Source: Acidobacteriota bacterium (GTDB lineage: Bacteria > Acidobacteriota > Vicinamibacteria > Vicinamibacterales > Fen-181). Taken from it: a stretch of 53,233 bases of DNA. The stretch lies in NCBI GenBank assembly GCA_017883185.1, contig JADGOB010000011.1, forward strand, positions 1 to 53,233, read 5' to 3'. Shown piece after piece: positions 6,711 to 16,160 of the stretch (position 1 is its first letter; each line of letters begins with the position of its first letter). The position numbers and the translations under genes were made by a program. The notes beneath the pieces are model-generated. The model saw nothing but the letters and a program-made list of their open reading frames with translations. It was not told the origin of the DNA and did no database searches.

Positions 6711-9044
6711 TTGGCTGCTGGTCCGACCCTTTCCCGCCGCGTGAGCGAGTTCCTGGGCGTGGTGCTCTTCGCCCTCGCCTTGATCTGGCTGATCGCGCTC
6801 GTCACCCACGAACCGTCCGACCCGACGTGGTTCTTCAACGCCGGGGGCGCAGGCGCGCCCGCGAATTTCATCGGCCGGGTGGGCGCGTTCCTCGCCGAGT
6901 TGTCATTCCAGCTGTGCGGCTACGCGGCCTTCCTGGTGCCGGTGGTCCTGGGCATCGCGGGCTGGAGCCTGTTCTGGTGCCGCGCGACCGACGCCGTCTA
7001 CACGAAGATCGTGGGCGCCACGCTGCTGTTCGGCTGTCTCAGCGCGCTCCTGACGCTCGCCCTCGGCAGCGTGAGCTTCGCGAACGGCGCGGGCGGCTGG
7101 CTGGGCGTCTTCCTCTCCGGTCGGCTGGCGGCCTACTTCAACCGGGCCGGTTCGATCATCGTCATCCTGACGCTGTTGCTCCTGTCGCTGATCCTGGCCA
7201 CGCAGTTCTCGTTCGGCCGGCTCTTCTCGTCGATCGTGGAGAGCGTAGCCGGCGGCTGGAACGAGATGACCGGGCGGTTCAAGGAACGGCGCGAAGCGCG
7301 CCGCCGCGAGAAGCAGAAGCAGGCGATCGTTGAGAAGCACACGGCGCGAAACCCGGAGGAGGTCAAGGCCGCCCAGGCCAGGGCCGCGGTGCCGGAACGG
7401 CCCGCGGCAACGCCCAAAGCGGCGGCGACGGAAAAGAGCCGGCCGGCCCCGGCCGATCCCGCGCCGGCTGACCGCCCGCGGGTGACGCCGGCGATCGCCC
7501 GCCCGGCGGACATCGCCAAGCACACCGGCAAGGCCGTCCCCGCGGCTGTCGGGCCGGACTTCGAATCGCGGACGCCGATCGAGAAGAAGCGGGACGGCTT
7601 CATGCTCCCGCCCCTCGCGCTGCTCGACGCGCCGAAGAGCGAGCACAAGATCGACGAGCGCGAACTGATGGACTCGGCCCGCCTGCTCGAGGAAAAGTGC
7701 CACGAGTTCTCCGTCGCCGGCAGCGTCGTGCAGATCCACCCCGGGCCGGTGGTCACCACGTTCGAGTTCAAGCCGGATGCGGGCGTGAAGTACGCGAAGG
7801 TGACAGGACTGGCCGAAGACCTGTCGCTCGCGCTGAAGGCCGAGTCGGTACTGATCGAACGGATCCCGGGCAAGTCCACGGTGGGCATCCAGATCCCGAA
7901 CACGAATCGCGAGCAGATCTCGCTGCGCGACATCCTCGAGTCGGACGTCTTCCGGCGCTCGGGATCGAAGCTGACCATCGCCATGGGAAAGACGATCCAC
8001 GGCGAGCCCTACGTGGCGGACCTCGCCACGATGCCGCACCTGCTCGTGGCCGGCTCTACCGGTACCGGCAAGTCGGTGGCCATCAACAGCATGCTCACGA
8101 GCATCCTCTACCGGGCGACGCCCGAAGAGGTGCGCCTGATCCTGATCGACCCCAAGCGCCTGGAACTGGGGATGTACGAGCAGATCCCGCACCTCCTCAC
8201 GCCGGTGGTCGTTGACCCCAAGCAGGCGGCGAACGCGCTCGCCTGGGCGGTCCGCGAGATGGAAGAGCGCTACAAGACGCTTGCGGCGGAAGGCGTTCGG
8301 AACATCGAGCAGTACAACCGCAACATCCGGCAGGCGCTCGAGCAGAAGCGGGAACCCGAGGAGGGCGAAGAATTCCGAACCCTGCCCTACATCGTCGTGG
8401 TCATCGACGAACTCGCCGACCTCATGATGGTGGCGAGCAGCGACGTGGAGGAATCAATCGCGCGGCTGGCGCAAATGGCCCGCGCGGTCGGCATCCACCT
8501 GATCCTGGCGACGCAGAGGCCGTCGGTGGACGTCGTCACCGGGCTGATCAAGGCGAACCTGCCGGCGCGCGTCTCGTTCCGCCTGATGTCGAAGGTGGAC
8601 TCGCGAACGATCCTGGATGGCAACGGCGCGGAGCAGTTGCTGGGCCGCGGCGACATGCTGTTCCTGCCGCCCGCGTCGTCGCGCCTCATCCGCCTGCACG
8701 GGCCGTATATCTCCGAACAGGAGAGCGCCCGGCTGGCGGCGTTCCTCCGCAAGCAGGCCAAGCCGGTCTACAACGAGTTGATTACGGAAGAGGCGAAGGT
8801 GGCCGACGCCGTGGCGTTCGAGAAGGACGACCTCTACGACGAGGCGGCGCGCATCGTGGTCGGCTCCGGACAGGCATCGATCTCCTACCTGCAGCGGCGC
8901 CTCCGAATCGGGTTCAGCCGCGCGGCGAGGCTCGTGGACATGATGGAAGCCGAAGGGCTGGTCTCCCCCGCCGACGGCAGTAAGGCGCGCGAAGTGCTGG
9001 TAGACAAGGGCTACTTCGACGAAGTGGACGCACAAATCAGGTGA
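6711..9044 (+). CDS. ftsK: DNA translocase FtsK/SpoIIIE
   Basis: A 777-residue DNA pump that clears chromosome ends from the division septum. About four transmembrane helices lie in residues 15-185, then an Ala/Pro/Lys-rich linker (about 190-290). The motor has Walker A AGSTGTGKSVAIN (about 445) and Walker B VVIDELADLMM (about 562). The C-terminal winged-helix gamma domain (ISYLQRRLRIGFSRAARLVD) would read KOPS-type sites. The start is TTG at 6711, supported by GGAG about 10 bases upstream and by the first membrane helix following directly. The stop overlaps the amidase start (GTGA). Confidence 0.95.
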   Translation: MAAGPTLSRRVSEFLGVVLFALALIWLIALVTHEPSDPTWFFNAGGAGAPANFIGRVGAFLAELSFQLCGYAAFLVPVVLGIAGWSLFWCRATDAVYTKIVGATLLFGCLSALLTLALGSVSFANGAGGWLGVFLSGRLAAYFNRAGSIIVILTLLLLSLILATQFSFGRLFSSIVESVAGGWNEMTGRFKERREARRREKQKQAIVEKHTARNPEEVKAAQARAAVPERPAATPKAAATEKSRPAPADPAPADRPRVTPAIARPADIAKHTGKAVPAAVGPDFESRTPIEKKRDGFMLPPLALLDAPKSEHKIDERELMDSARLLEEKCHEFSVAGSVVQIHPGPVVTTFEFKPDAGVKYAKVTGLAEDLSLALKAESVLIERIPGKSTVGIQIPNTNREQISLRDILESDVFRRSGSKLTIAMGKTIHGEPYVADLATMPHLLVAGSTGTGKSVAINSMLTSILYRATPEEVRLILIDPKRLELGMYEQIPHLLTPVVVDPKQAANALAWAVREMEERYKTLAAEGVRNIEQYNRNIRQALEQKREPEEGEEFRTLPYIVVVIDELADLMMVASSDVEESIARLAQMARAVGIHLILATQRPSVDVVTGLIKANLPARVSFRLMSKVDSRTILDGNGAEQLLGRGDMLFLPPASSRLIRLHGPYISEQESARLAAFLRKQAKPVYNELITEEAKVADAVAFEKDDLYDEAARIVVGSGQASISYLQRRLRIGFSRAARLVDMMEAEGLVSPADGSKAREVLVDKGYFDEVDAQIR

Positions 9045-11056
9045 AGCACGCTTTCCGCGTCTGTGCGCTCCTGGCGATCGTGCTGGCTGACGGCGGCCGG
9101 AACGGGCAAGCTGCGCCCCAGACCGTTCGCGAACTGTACACCACCGCGGTCCTGCGGGAACAGGCGTTGCGCGCGGCCCCGGTCAAGGCACGGTCATCGG
9201 TCAAGGACTACCGCGCGACGGTGAGCGCCTACGACGCCGTCGTGCGACGGTTCCCGACGTCCGGCTACGTGGACAACGCCCTGTGGCAGGGGGCGATTGT
9301 CGCCGGTGACGCGTTCGAACGATTCGGGGACGAGCGCGATCGGTCCACGGCGCGTCGCATGCTCGAGTTGCTGGTCGATCAGTACCCATCGAGCCCGCTC
9401 GTGCGCAAGGCCCGCGACGTGCTCGAGCGGATGCACGGGCCCAAGACGGTGGCGGACGTCGAGAGGCCGGCGCCGTCCTCAACGCCCGCACCGCGGCCAG
9501 CCCGGCGGAAAGCGGTTGTGCTCCGCGAGATCCGGCGCACCTCGATGAGAGACCGGGTTCGGGTGACCATCGAACTGGACGAGCCGACGACGTATCGAAC
9601 CGAGCGCGTCGAGAACCCGCATCGCGTCAATCTTGATCTGTCAAATACCCGTCCTGGCCACCTGGTGCCCGAAGGCACCCTCTTCTACCACGACGACATC
9701 GTCCGCCGCGTGCGGGTCGGCATCCACCCCAATCAGGTGACGCGCGTCGTTGTGGATCTCGATGGCGTCGCGCGCTACACCGTCTCGACGCTCGAACGCC
9801 CGTATCGGATCGTGGTGGACTGCGAACGGACGGTGCCGGTTCCCCTACCGAAGCCCGCCAGCCCGACACCATCTCCCGCTGCCGCGCCGGCGGGTCCGCC
9901 CGTGAGGCCGCCCGCAGCGCCGCCCGCAGCAACCACGGCGCCCGAAACGGTTGACGCGCCTCCCGGAAACCCGCCGACTCTGCCGGAAGTTGCGGCGCCA
10001 TCCATGCGGCCCGGCCCAACGAGTGCGAAGAGCAGTCCGCCTGCTTCAGCGCGCGCGACTCGGGCGACTCGAGCCCCGGTCGATCCGGAGTGGCTCCCGC
10101 AACCACTCCCCTCCCACGCACTGGTTCTACCGTCTGCGCGTCTCATCGCTCCCGTCGCGGACGCTCTGCCCTCCTCGTTCTTCGCCCACGCCACCGAGCA
10201 GCCTTCGCCACCCGCATTCACGCTGCCCGCACCCACACCACCAGCGTCAACGGCGCTGGCCAGGACGGCGGCACCGAAGAAACCGGCGCCGATCTTTGCG
10301 GACCAGACAGCGCCCCCGCCCGTCGCCGAGCGAGATTCGTACTCGCTCGCACGCCAACTCGGCCTCGGAGCCTCGAAGATCGTGATCGACCCTGGGCACG
10401 GCGGACACGACCCCGGGGCGATCGGCCCGGGCATTTCCGAGGCCGAGGTGGTCCTCGACGTGGCGCTCAGGCTCGAAGCCCTCCTGCGCGACGCGGGCTT
10501 CGGCGTGGTCCTGACGCGCCGAACCGACGAGTTCATCCCTCTCGAAGAGCGGCCGGCGATTGCCACCCGCGAACAGGCGGACCTGTTCCTGTCGATCCAC
10601 GCCAACGCCAGCCGGAACCAGAACGCGCGCGGAATCGAGAGCTATTTCCTCAACTTCGCGACCGATCTCGACGCCGCGGCCGTCGCGGCCCGCGAGAACG
10701 CCGCCACCGGCCGGACGATGAACAACCTCCCCGAGATCGTCAGGGCGATCACGCTGAACAGCAAGCTCGACGAGTCGCGCAGCTTCGCGGGCCTCATCCA
10801 GCGGGCGATGGCGGCCCGGTTGAGCGGCGCGAACAAGGGGCTGCGCGATCACGGGGTCAAGCAGGCGCCGTTCGTGGTCCTGATCGGGGCGTCGATGCCA
10901 AGCGTGCTCGCGGAGATTTCATTCATTACCAACGCCCAGGAGGCCCGTCTCCTCAAGAGCGGCGCCTATCGCCAGCGCATCGCGCAGGCTCTGTTCGACG
11001 CGGTGCGCGGCTACCAGCGCTCCCTGAAGAACGCCCAGGTCGTCCTGCACCAGTAG
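9041..11056 (+). CDS. N-acetylmuramoyl-L-alanine amidase with AMIN domain
   Basis: A 671-residue exported cell-wall hydrolase that cuts the amide between MurNAc and the stem peptide. The order is: signal peptide (about 1-25, start GTG overlapping the ftsK stop), a helical TPR-like region (27-130), an AMIN domain (about 163-265), a Pro/Ala-rich linker (270-430), and an Amidase_3 domain (about 444-665). The zinc ligands are visible in VIDPGHGGHDPG, the Glu of SEAEVVL, and LSIHANAS. The catalytic Glu is in LAEISFITN near the end. AMIN domains target the enzyme to the septum, which suits coupling to ftsK. Confidence 0.93.
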   Translation: MKHAFRVCALLAIVLADGGRNGQAAPQTVRELYTTAVLREQALRAAPVKARSSVKDYRATVSAYDAVVRRFPTSGYVDNALWQGAIVAGDAFERFGDERDRSTARRMLELLVDQYPSSPLVRKARDVLERMHGPKTVADVERPAPSSTPAPRPARRKAVVLREIRRTSMRDRVRVTIELDEPTTYRTERVENPHRVNLDLSNTRPGHLVPEGTLFYHDDIVRRVRVGIHPNQVTRVVVDLDGVARYTVSTLERPYRIVVDCERTVPVPLPKPASPTPSPAAAPAGPPVRPPAAPPAATTAPETVDAPPGNPPTLPEVAAPSMRPGPTSAKSSPPASARATRATRAPVDPEWLPQPLPSHALVLPSARLIAPVADALPSSFFAHATEQPSPPAFTLPAPTPPASTALARTAAPKKPAPIFADQTAPPPVAERDSYSLARQLGLGASKIVIDPGHGGHDPGAIGPGISEAEVVLDVALRLEALLRDAGFGVVLTRRTDEFIPLEERPAIATREQADLFLSIHANASRNQNARGIESYFLNFATDLDAAAVAARENAATGRTMNNLPEIVRAITLNSKLDESRSFAGLIQRAMAARLSGANKGLRDHGVKQAPFVVLIGASMPSVLAEISFITNAQEARLLKSGAYRQRIAQALFDAVRGYQRSLKNAQVVLHQ

Positions 11057-11075
11057 CGGCACCCGGACCGCGTGG

Positions 11076-11081
11076 TACAAT
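11076..11081 (+). promoter_or_regulatory. Extended -10 element next to a GTG start
   Basis: TGG-TACAAT ends six bases before the GTG at 11088, so transcription should begin about at the start codon. This predicts a leaderless message. Confidence 0.45.
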
Positions 11082-11087
11082 CGCCTG

Positions 11088-11348
11088 GTGTTCTTCGGTC
11101 AACCCTTACCGCCATTCACTCCCTTCATCGTCAAGGTGGTCGAGCAGCCTGCGAAGGAGATCAGCGTTGCTGATGTCCTCATGGGCTCAATCGGCATCAC
11201 GGGGATCTTTCTGGTGGGCGCGGTCGTGTTCGGCTTCCTCCTCGGAGCCGCCTTCATCATGTTCCGGCGTTGGCAGGACAGCCGCGATCAGGACAGCCCG
11301 GTCGACGAGACCTTCCAACTCACTCAGCCTCCCCGGCCCCGGACCTAG
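11088..11348 (+). CDS. Small single-pass membrane protein (86 aa)
   Basis: Start GTG 11088 follows the TACAAT element directly. One strong transmembrane helix is present (about residues 31-59, SIGITGIFLVGAVVFGFLLG, ending in FRRW), with a polar C-terminus. No family recognised. The N-terminal segment (FFGQPLPPFTPFIVKVVEQPAKE) is Pro-rich and may be amphipathic. It lies between the amidase and a protease gene, so an envelope role is possible, but this is only from position. Confidence 0.6.
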   Translation: MFFGQPLPPFTPFIVKVVEQPAKEISVADVLMGSIGITGIFLVGAVVFGFLLGAAFIMFRRWQDSRDQDSPVDETFQLTQPPRPRT

Positions 11349-11389
11349 CTGACCGTGCCCTGGCCTGAGCGTATCGAACCCGAGCCGTG

Positions 11390-13168
11390 ATGTTCCAACA
11401 CGCTGCTGTTCGTGTCTTCCGTCTTGCCGCCGTGGCCGCGTGCCTCGTGCACGGCACCACCGCCATGGCCTCTCGTGGCCGCGGCGCCGGGGCGGTAGAT
11501 TCGAGCCGGGCTACGGTGTTCCTCCGGGTGATCGGCGACATCGAAGTCGTGGCGGACCGGGAGACGACGCCGATCGCCCGGACGCGGCTCCAGCGAACCA
11601 ACGTGGAGATCGCGACCGGCTCCGGTTTCCTGTTCTCCTCGATCGGCCAGATCCTCACGTGCCATCACGTCATCAGCGACGGCGAACGCACGGGACTCGT
11701 TGAGGGAAAGAAGGCAAAGGTCCTCGTGCGGGTTCGCCGCATCGAGGCGATGCTCCCGGCCACCGGCGGACCAGATGGCCTGCCGGCGTCAGGCCCATAC
11801 GAGGCGACGGTCGTCGCGTCGAACCCTGACCTCGATATCGCGGTGCTCTCGATCAGCGGCGCGAGCTTCCCCACGCTCGACCTGGGCGACTCGGACGCGC
11901 TCGAGCCCGGCGACGAGCTCGAGACGGTCGGGTATCCGTTCGGGCAGGACGTGGAGATCGGCCGGCCCATGACGGTAACGACGGCACCCGACGCCAGCGT
12001 GAGCCACGGAGACTTCTCCGCCTATCGCATCGACACCCAGGGACAGCGCCGGTTCCTCCAGACGTCCGCTGCGGTCAACCCCGGGAACAGCGGCGGCCCG
12101 GTCGTGGACCTCGACGGCTACGTCGTCGGCATCGTCAGCCGGCGCCTGGCGAGTGTCGGCAACGGTACGGGAATCGGTTTCGCGGTCCCAATCAACCTGG
12201 TCAAGGAGTTCCTCGAAACCAACGGCCTCGACGGCCAGTTGCCCGCAAGGCGTGTCGCGCTCGGACCGGTACAAGCGCCAGAATCGAAGGGACTGCGCGT
12301 TCGACTGCCGTGGGGCGTCAGCGACTCGTCGCCGCTTCGCACCCACGTGGATACCGGCAGCAGCCCGCTGGTCTCCCCGACCCTGCACGTGGACCGCCTC
12401 GTGTCTCCCTGGGACGCGATCCGCCTGGCGGACGCGCTCGTCACCGGGCAGACGCTCGAGCCGCTTGCACCTGAGGGAGCGCCATCCCAGCGTGCGCGAC
12501 CGATCGGCGGACGCCGCGGAGTGGTCGGTCGAGTGAGCGGTACCTGGCCCGACGGCACCAATGTTCGGATGGAGTACGCCGTGATCGAGCTGGGCGAGGA
12601 GAAGATCCTCGCCCGCTACGTGGGGCCGCCGAACCTGATGGCCTACAACGCGTCGGTCTTCCGCGCATCGCTGGCCTCGATCGAGGGTGAGGCGCTTCGC
12701 CGACACGCCCCCACCGTTCCGCGCCCGGCCGCGTGGGCGCCGGCCGTTGGCCTCGATCCCTCGTCGCTGCTGGCGGAGGTCAAGATCCCCGCAGGCTGGA
12801 GACAGGAACCTGACGGACCGCTCCCGTGCGAGGGACTCCCGCCGGTCTCGGACGCGGTCACGGCGTCACCACTCGCCGACTTCACGCGCAGCGTTCGCGC
12901 GGCAGTCGTGAGACAGTCAGGCCTGACGGCCGCGAGGGCGGCCACCGCCTGCGGCACGCCGCTCGACGAGGAACCGGATCGCTACCAGCGAACGATCACC
13001 TCGTTCGGCACCCGCCTGTTCGTCGAGGGAAAGTTCGTGCAGGTGGCAGGTGACGCGGTGCTGCACTACCAGGTGATCGGACCTGCCGACCAGTCCGCGG
13101 CGCTGCGGGACCTGTTCGCACTCTGGCTGTCGCGCCTCGCTGGCTCCGCTCGGATCTCGAACCGGTAG
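11390..13168 (+). CDS. Secreted trypsin-like serine protease (S1 family, 592 aa)
   Basis: Signal peptide to about residue 28 (ending TTAMA). The chymotrypsin-fold protease domain spans about 35-280, with His in LTCHHVIS, Asp in NPDLDIAVLSI, and Ser in NPGNSGGPVVD, followed by GIGFAVPINLVKEFL. This is the HtrA/DegP type of active site, but no PDZ domain is recognisable. The remaining 300 residues are unlike PDZ and contain no family I know. ATG 11390 was preferred to the GTG just before it. The likely location is the periplasm or cell surface, with a role in protein quality control or processing. Confidence 0.85.
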   Translation: MFQHAAVRVFRLAAVAACLVHGTTAMASRGRGAGAVDSSRATVFLRVIGDIEVVADRETTPIARTRLQRTNVEIATGSGFLFSSIGQILTCHHVISDGERTGLVEGKKAKVLVRVRRIEAMLPATGGPDGLPASGPYEATVVASNPDLDIAVLSISGASFPTLDLGDSDALEPGDELETVGYPFGQDVEIGRPMTVTTAPDASVSHGDFSAYRIDTQGQRRFLQTSAAVNPGNSGGPVVDLDGYVVGIVSRRLASVGNGTGIGFAVPINLVKEFLETNGLDGQLPARRVALGPVQAPESKGLRVRLPWGVSDSSPLRTHVDTGSSPLVSPTLHVDRLVSPWDAIRLADALVTGQTLEPLAPEGAPSQRARPIGGRRGVVGRVSGTWPDGTNVRMEYAVIELGEEKILARYVGPPNLMAYNASVFRASLASIEGEALRRHAPTVPRPAAWAPAVGLDPSSLLAEVKIPAGWRQEPDGPLPCEGLPPVSDAVTASPLADFTRSVRAAVVRQSGLTAARAATACGTPLDEEPDRYQRTITSFGTRLFVEGKFVQVAGDAVLHYQVIGPADQSAALRDLFALWLSRLAGSARISNR

Positions 13169-13171
13169 CCG

Positions 13172-13285
13172 CTACCCCGCCATCGAGCGAGCGAGTTCCA
13201 CGAGCGTCCTCACCCCGAATCCGGTTGGACCTTTCGCGACGTAGGGTCGCGCCTCGGTGGTCTACGCCGGCCCTGCCACATCGAG
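13172..13285 (-). pseudogene. Remnant of a leucyl aminopeptidase (pepA) 3' end
   Basis: On the minus strand this stretch reads LDVAGPA, a TAG stop, then TTEARPYVAKGPTGFGVRTL, then VELARSMAG and a TAG stop. This is the C-terminal signature of M17 leucyl aminopeptidases (LDIAGPA-W-x..RPY..KG.TG.GVRTL), with the usual Trp or other codon turned into TAG. Only about 38 codons remain, with no recognisable upstream part. It lies between the 3' ends of two convergent genes. Confidence 0.75.
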
Positions 13286-13321
13286 TCTGTCTCCCTTCAC
13301 AGACTGGCCACGGCTTCCTTC

Positions 13322-14785
13322 TTACAAGTCCCGAAAGTCTGAGTCCGGTGGGACGGGGGGGACCTCAGTGCCCAGGGGCTCCAGAGCCACAGGAGGCACC
13401 GGTGGAACCGTCACCGGCAGCGCCCCGTAGCGACCGAAACTCGTCAGGAGCGCGCCGCCGAGTCCGACGGTCCATGCGGCGTACTCGACGACGAAGCCGG
13501 AGAACACGAGCAACGTGCCCATCACCGCCAGCGGACCGCCGCCGAGGCCAACGATCCGGCCCAGCACGGTCAGGCCCCAGATCATGACCAATCCCACGAT
13601 CAGCAGCGCGAACCCGCTCGGCGCCGACGACCCAAACCGGTGCTGGGCCACACGGGCGAGCCCGCACGCGGCGCCGGTGAACCCGAGCAGCAGCGCAACG
13701 AAGAACGCGAGGACCCCGAACGGGACGAGCACCAGCAGCGGGATCCCGATGATCGAGACGGCGAGCACGACGACGGTCAACACCAGCAGCGGAACGAAGA
13801 ACAACTGCGCCAGCAGGCCGGTCAGCGCCGATTTCCACGGCTGAGTCCTGACCGCGACTTCCACCCGCTGGACCGCCCGCGGGGCGAGCAGCAGGAACAG
13901 CGTGGCCAGAAGGGTGAACAGCGCCACGCGGAGCACGCTGCCGAACAGCCTGAAGACGCGCCAGGACCCGGCGTCGAACCACGGCAACGCGTGGAAATCC
14001 CAGCCAGGCCTGATACGAATCGACGGGAACGAGAACGCCACCTCGTTCACCTTGCCGCGGACGCGTGCACCCGGGTCGCGCACGAATGTCCCGCCCACCA
14101 CCGTGATGTCGCCGCGCACATCGGCGCGAGGACCAAGCCGCACGTTGCCGCCAATCGACACCACGTCATCGCGCACGCGCCCGTTGATGGTGATCGAGCC
14201 GCCGACAGTCACCACCGCACTGTTGACCTGCTCGTCCTCGTCCACGACGATATCGCCGCCGATGCGAATGCGAGCATCTGTCTCCCGCCGGAACGTCCGA
14301 TCGGGTTCGAACGGTACGGGAGACGCGGGGACCTCGGGAGCTATAGGCGGCTCGACTGGCTCGGAGGCCGCGGACGGAGTGTCCTGCCGGCCGCCGCCTT
14401 CCCTGGGGAGCAGGATCCGCTGCTGGTCGGCCAGCTCGAGATACGACAACTCCAGCACGGCCTCCGCATCTCGGCCGAGTCGCTGGCGAACCTCTCCGCC
14501 CGTGGCGACGTGGCCGTTGATGGCAATCGTCCCTTCGCGCAGTTCGACGTTATCGACGCCCTCGATGCGCGATAGCGGCACCAGCACGATGCCGTTCTGA
14601 ACAGGCAGCACGCGGAAGCGCCCAAGGACGGCGTCGCGCACCCTGCGCTCGGCCGACGTGGTGGGACGAGCCGCCGAATTCGTCGAATCGGCGGGCTCCT
14701 GGGCAGCCGCGATCGCGGTCAACCCGAGGGTGATCGCCAGGACCGCCACGAGCTGGCGAGTGAGAGACGAAGGTGTGCGCAGCAT
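13322..14785 (-). CDS. Bactofilin-like polymer-forming exported membrane protein (487 aa)
   Basis: Start ATG 14785 overlaps the upstream stop by TGATG, with a GAGAGG site 10 bases ahead. A signal peptide (to about residue 32) is followed by a polar domain. A beta-helix-like repeat (about 165-245) has recurring short strands such as INGRVRDDVVSIGGNVRLGP and ADVRGDITVVGGTFVRDPGA. This resembles polymer-forming cytoskeletal (bactofilin) proteins. The C-terminal half has four or five transmembrane helices (about 265-450) and a Pro-rich tail. It is the last gene of a sigma/anti-sigma operon, so it may be an envelope target or partner of that system. Confidence 0.7.
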   Translation of the reverse strand: MLRTPSSLTRQLVAVLAITLGLTAIAAAQEPADSTNSAARPTTSAERRVRDAVLGRFRVLPVQNGIVLVPLSRIEGVDNVELREGTIAINGHVATGGEVRQRLGRDAEAVLELSYLELADQQRILLPREGGGRQDTPSAASEPVEPPIAPEVPASPVPFEPDRTFRRETDARIRIGGDIVVDEDEQVNSAVVTVGGSITINGRVRDDVVSIGGNVRLGPRADVRGDITVVGGTFVRDPGARVRGKVNEVAFSFPSIRIRPGWDFHALPWFDAGSWRVFRLFGSVLRVALFTLLATLFLLLAPRAVQRVEVAVRTQPWKSALTGLLAQLFFVPLLVLTVVVLAVSIIGIPLLVLVPFGVLAFFVALLLGFTGAACGLARVAQHRFGSSAPSGFALLIVGLVMIWGLTVLGRIVGLGGGPLAVMGTLLVFSGFVVEYAAWTVGLGGALLTSFGRYGALPVTVPPVPPVALEPLGTEVPPVPPDSDFRDL

Positions 14786-15303
14786 CAGTAACAATCCTCT
14801 CGGGGAGCCAGGAGACGCGTGAGTCCTACGAAGGCCGCAGACGCGACCAGCAGGTTAGCCACAATGAACATCGGGGCGGCCCCGGCGGTGGTCACGACCA
14901 CGGCGGCCCGCCCGACCGTCGTCAGCAAGGTCCACGAGACCCCCCAGACGCCGAGCGCCGCGGAGCCCGACGTCACGACCCCGTGCGTCAGCCGGGCGAG
15001 AACCGTGACGAAGTTCGAAGCGAGGTCGAACAGGAGGCCCGGCGAGACAGCCGCCGGCGCGAGACCCAGGACGAGAAGCGCCGCGGCAACCGTGAGGCGG
15101 ACCCACCAGGGCGCGGCCAGATCGGAGGCCGGACGCCTTGTCGGAACGGCCGCCATGATCCGCACCGCAAGTCCGGAAGGGGCCTCGATGGGTCGCCAGT
15201 GGCTGGAGGCCACGCGGGCGAACAGCGCGTCGGCCTGGTCACAGGCATCATCCTGCTCTGCGGCCAGCCACCTCGTCAGTTCGTCGGCGTCCCAATCGCT
15301 CAT
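14785..15303 (-). CDS. Putative anti-sigma factor, membrane protein (172 aa)
   Basis: Placed directly after an ECF sigma gene and translationally coupled to the next gene, as anti-sigma factors usually are. The N-terminal 80 residues are soluble and acidic (SDWDADELTRWLAAEQDDAC). About three hydrophobic helices follow (LTVAAALLVLGLAP and others). No zinc-binding HxxxCxxC motif is seen, so the anti-sigma call rests on position and layout. ATG 15303 was chosen because AGGA lies 8 bases upstream. An earlier in-frame GTG at 15366 has no ribosome site. Confidence 0.55.
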   Translation of the reverse strand: MSDWDADELTRWLAAEQDDACDQADALFARVASSHWRPIEAPSGLAVRIMAAVPTRRPASDLAAPWWVRLTVAAALLVLGLAPAAVSPGLLFDLASNFVTVLARLTHGVVTSGSAALGVWGVSWTLLTTVGRAAVVVTTAGAAPMFIVANLLVASAAFVGLTRLLAPREDCY

Positions 15304-15371
15304 ACCGGCCATCCTGTCCGTTCCTACGCAGGCCCCACCGCCCGGGTTGCAGCAACCTTGGTTCACGGCAA

Positions 15372-15941
15372 CTACTTGAATCCATGGCGTTTCAAAAACT
15401 CCGCCATTTCCGCCCGGGCCCGGTGAAGATTGCTCTTCACCGTTCCCAGCGGAACCCCGGTAATCTCCGCGATTTCCTCGTAACTGAGGTCCTCCTGGTA
15501 CCGGAGCACCACCGCCTGCCGGTACTCGGGCCGCAGGGGCTCCAGGGCGGCGTCGAGCACGCGCGCCAGGTCGCGCTGCTCCACCCGCTTCGAGGCATCG
15601 TCGCTGCGCGGGTCCACCAGCGCCTCGTCGATCCGTCGCTGCTCGCCCGGTTTGGGTTCGTCGATCGACGACTCCTGAGGGCCACGCCGACGTATCGTGT
15701 CGATGGCCGCGTTGTGGGCAATCCGCAGGATCCAGTTGGAGAACTTGAAACGGGGATCGAACGAACGAAGGTGCGAGAAGACCTTGAGGAACGTGTCCTG
15801 CGCCAGATCCTCCGCGAGTGCCGGATTCCGGAGCATCCGCACCAGCAGGTTGTAAACGCTGCGCTGGTGGCGCGCCACCAGGGTTTGGAAGCCGTCCTCG
15901 AACCCGGCGAGTGTCCGTTCCACCAGCTCAGCGTCAGTCAC
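15372..15941 (-). CDS. ECF-type RNA polymerase sigma factor (189 aa)
   Basis: RpoE-like. Region 2 shows LRNPALAEDLAQDTFLKVF and FSNWILRIAHNAAIDTIRRR; region 4 shows LRPEYRQAVVLRYQEDLSYE and the recognition helix GVPLGTVKSNLHRARAEMAE. The start is GTG 15941; no Shine-Dalgarno sequence is visible because a low-complexity repeat array begins directly upstream. The gene leads an operon with a putative anti-sigma protein and a bactofilin-like protein. Confidence 0.9.
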   Translation of the reverse strand: MTDAELVERTLAGFEDGFQTLVARHQRSVYNLLVRMLRNPALAEDLAQDTFLKVFSHLRSFDPRFKFSNWILRIAHNAAIDTIRRRGPQESSIDEPKPGEQRRIDEALVDPRSDDASKRVEQRDLARVLDAALEPLRPEYRQAVVLRYQEDLSYEEIAEITGVPLGTVKSNLHRARAEMAEFLKRHGFK

Positions 15942-16022
15942 AGGGAGGATTCAGGAGTCAGGAGTTAGGGATCAAGGGATCAGGGTTCAGGGAACATGGA
16001 CCAGGGACCAGGGAACATGGTG
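15942..16022. repeat. Low-complexity GGATCAGGGTTCAGG-type array
   Basis: About 80 bases of short degenerate units such as TCAGGAGT, GGGATCA, CAGGGTTCAGG and ACCAGGGA. Similar GGAGTC/GGGATCAGG arrays recur in this window near 2396-2430, 31081-31152 and 50670-50695. They lie between genes, and no gene is seen here. Confidence 0.6.
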
Positions 16023-16160
16023 CACGGATAAAGGATCGGCGTCGAGCCGGCTCATGTCAATCGGACGAGCGGGAGGGTCCGGAAGTTCCCATGCCTCCAC
16101 TGGCAGGCGAGGAGGCCGCGCGGCCCCCGCCTTCGAAGACTGGCTCAGAGAGGTGGGCGC

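Noticed and set aside
6903-8192. Long open frames opposite ftsK and many other genes
   Set aside because: They are by-products of high GC on the complementary strand; the translated products are Arg/His/Asp-rich without family motifs.
15942-16022. CRISPR-like array
   Set aside because: Units are short, degenerate and without regular spacers.
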